A program made the translations under genes and the position numbers. The notes under the pieces are model-generated. The model searched no databases. It was not told the DNA's origin and saw nothing but the letters and a program-made list of their open reading frames with translations. Source: Hoplostethus atlanticus (lineage: Eukaryota; Chordata; Actinopteri; Trachichthyiformes; Trachichthyidae). From it: 64,000 bases of DNA. The stretch lies in the NCBI GenBank assembly GCA_034670405.1, contig JAXDDX010000006.1:9995501-10059500 (forward strand). The letters run 5' to 3'. Below, piece by piece: positions 61,662-64,000 of the stretch (positions are counted from its first letter, which is position 1; every line of letters starts with the position of its first letter).

Positions 61662-64000
61662 CTGGAGAGAGAGACACCATATTTCATAGAGTATTTACAA
61701 ATTTGTTTCTCTCACTTTTATACACATCCATGTCTGCTTTTCACCTGAGGGATCATAAGGAGGGTTCGGGTTCAGTGCCTTGCTCAAGGACATGTAGGCT
61801 ATTGCAGGGATGGAAGCTGTGACTTTCCAGTTAGGGGGCGGTCTGTCATCACCGAGCCACCCTGTCACACGTCTTTCCTCTTCAAATCTTCTTATTATTG
61901 CCTTTGCGCAATAATAAGTAAAATGCAACACTGAAAATGACTTGTGCAACGGGAGAAGTATCATTCCCAGAGTACATCAGGTTGATAGATACATAAAACG
62001 CCCAACAACACCCTGAAAAATGAATTACCTTTTAAATTCAATGGGCTTTTTAAAAAAAACATCAACTGGGACAGAAAATCAAATCAAACAGTGATGTGTG
62101 TGCAATTTCCCACAATGCCATTTCGTCTCCAATTTACTTCCCACGTAGTGATTGCCAACGATAAACAGAGAGATATACACCTCTGTGTGCGGCACTTTAT
62201 TGACTTGTAATTACAAACAGTCACGTCCGTGTTTTTGTTGCTCAGTGGCTCATTCATTGTCATGCGCTGATGTCACCGTACGCGTGTTGTCTTGCCGTTA
62301 TCGTCTAAAACTGACCGCGGTGACGTCTTCGCTCCTCAACATCTGACTATTCACACCAGTCAGCCCACATCCTGTGAATCCAACTGCCAACATTCTTCAT
62401 AGGTTGTCAGGCAGCGCTGTCCTCCCCGTCTCAATACGCGCCTGACAGGCATTGAAAATTCAGCGTAAATCAGCCCGTACGGCGCCGGCTGAAGGTTCTG
62501 CAAAATGACAAGCCTGTTAGCGAAGCCATCACTCCTCCTCTAAAACACAATCCAGACATCCGCTTTTGTACAGTTTATATGTGCAGGCACGCTGACAATG
62601 ATGCCAGTGATTGCTACGGGGTTGTGACGCGCAACAAGCAACCAAGGACACGACACAAAGGAGTCAATATTTATATATTGCAATGGTTGCAAAGTATTAC
62701 AATCTGCAATTTGCCATCAACCGAAAGGCAGTTTGAGAGATTTCCTGCAGGTTTGAGGAAACATTTGGCGGCCTGTTGGTTTCAGATAATCAAGCTTTTC
62801 ATTAACATTAACATTTTTAATTGGACTCACTCACAAGGGACTCACAAGTACCTGATTTATTGATAGGGTATTGGTAAATTGTCATGAGTGAGGTTAGAGA
62901 TGATGGCAGTGGGTGGGGGGTGACTTTATCGAAGCATGATTGTGCTCTTTGCTGTAATTTCCCTTCTCTGGTGTTCATACCAGTTCGGATCACATGAAGA
63001 AACAGCTGAATATGAGGTTTGCCCTCTTTAATTTTGTTATGCCAGGCTTTCCAAGCATGAGGAACTGCTGGCTATCACTATCACTATGAAACCACATATT
63101 TTGCGTTCATTTCCTGCAGTAGGTTCAGATTACTCTATTATTCTCACTCAAAAGCTCAAAAAAACACCACAGTTCGTTCAGAGGAGCACCGAGACCCACG
63201 TTTTCAGGCGCCTCTGTGTCGATATTTGGTGCCACCCAAGTTCAAATGGCATCCTCACCTGCTCAAATGAACCAAACCAAAAAAGGAAAAACATCTGAAA
63301 GCACCAAACATCAGCAAATATAGAGAAACAAAGAGACACTGCTAGCTGCACGTTAAGCTGATGAGTGGTAGGAACAATACAAAAAACCTTTTGCTGCAAG
63401 AACCTGGTAAAGAAAAATAAAATACATTTAAAAATATCAATTATCACTACTTGTTGATGAGAGGAAATATTTAACCAAGGAATTTAAAGAAATAAAAGTC
63501 AGAGCTGTGAGCGTTAATTGCGTTAATTGTTAATTGTCTGCAGCACAACTTGTATTGTAGTTTGTATTGTGGTTGAGGTTCAAACAGGTTCTACTCAACA
63601 GACTAGGATCTGTATAACAGCCTACATTATATTATATTATATTACACTGTAACAAATCACAATTAACAATCTTTACAATTTCAAAGCCGTGCAGCAGTGA
63701 AATCACCTGCTGTCACACTCTTGACCCTCCATGGCCTCCATGATCGAAGGGCCCTGTTGTAAAGTAGAGCTCATTTTTCTTGTCAGAGTCACGACGTAAT
63801 TAAGAATTTCACATCCTATGACTAATGCGCTGACCTGAGTCGTGAAAAATGAAACCATGTCCTCTTGAAATTCAGTGGCTTGAAAATGAAACACCTTTCT
63901 GATTGGGTGGCGGGGGGGAAGAAAAGGAGACTATGAGGCTTTTATCAGATTATTTCCCAGTGCACCTTTTTCTCCTGCGTACTTATTGTGACGTAAATGC
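61662..64000. other. nudcd1 intron, to window end
   Basis: The preceding nudcd1 exon was not found, so this is probably intron. It holds the SINE-like fragment at 61738-61862 and otherwise AT-rich unique sequence, with a short TATAT run near 63626-63643. Frames of 60-94 codons show no family motif. Confidence 0.6.
61738..61862 (+). mobile_element. L2/SINE-like fragment
   Basis: Contains gttcagtgccttgctcaagg acatg and ends catcaccgagccaccctgtcac, the pattern of the tails at 25283 and 40786 families. Confidence 0.5.

Overview
The window is vertebrate nuclear DNA, almost certainly from a ray-finned (teleost) fish. Genes are split by GT-AG introns, the proteins match vertebrate families closely, introns and spacers are compact, and the DNA is full of teleost-style microsatellites, minisatellites and short Tc1/LINE/SINE-like repeats. 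No prokaryotic-style operon, CRISPR array or phage is present. Family assignments rest on my recall of family sequences; no search was run.

Layout. (1) About 1-18.9 kb, minus strand: four phase-compatible exons give the N-terminus of a plakin-family protein (plectin/dystonin type). It has a membrane-anchor segment, a basic linker and the conserved stretch that precedes the actin-binding domain in plectin and dystonin. The actin-binding exons themselves were not found. Two further candidate minus-strand exons lie at 698-791 and 1-38 and are unassigned. (2) 20.6-28.7 kb, minus strand: a complete 13-exon eif3e gene (446 codons plus stop) with one in-frame TGA at codon 366. (3) 28.7-39.3 kb: no gene recognised. 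(4) 39.3-40.0 kb, minus strand: tmem74, a single coding exon with a likely non-coding first exon near 40.46 kb. (5) 48.4-50.3 kb, plus strand: trhr, the thyrotropin-releasing hormone receptor, two coding exons, 401 aa. (6) 59.6-61.7 kb, minus strand: the last two coding exons of nudcd1, which continues beyond the window.

The order eif3e - tmem74 - trhr - nudcd1 and the relative strands match what I recall of human chromosome 8q23, so this is an ancient syntenic block. EMC2, which I recall between EIF3E and TMEM74 in human, was not seen. The genes do not form one pathway: eif3e is a translation-initiation subunit, tmem74 a lysosome/autophagy-linked membrane protein, trhr a Gq-coupled neuroendocrine receptor, nudcd1 a CS-domain co-chaperone-type protein and the plakin a cytolinker.

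The repeat content is notable. It includes a 51-copy 15-bp minisatellite, a 480-bp pentanucleotide array just upstream of a plakin splice acceptor, a 14-copy 30-33-bp minisatellite, 42-bp repeats, a 250-bp CT run, a 185-bp CTT run, a decayed Tc1 copy inside eif3e, a LINE 3' end inside the plakin gene, and matching dispersed repeats on both sides of trhr. I did not find a convincing new biological system. The most checkable oddities are the eif3e stop codon and the plakin N-terminal gene beside eif3e.
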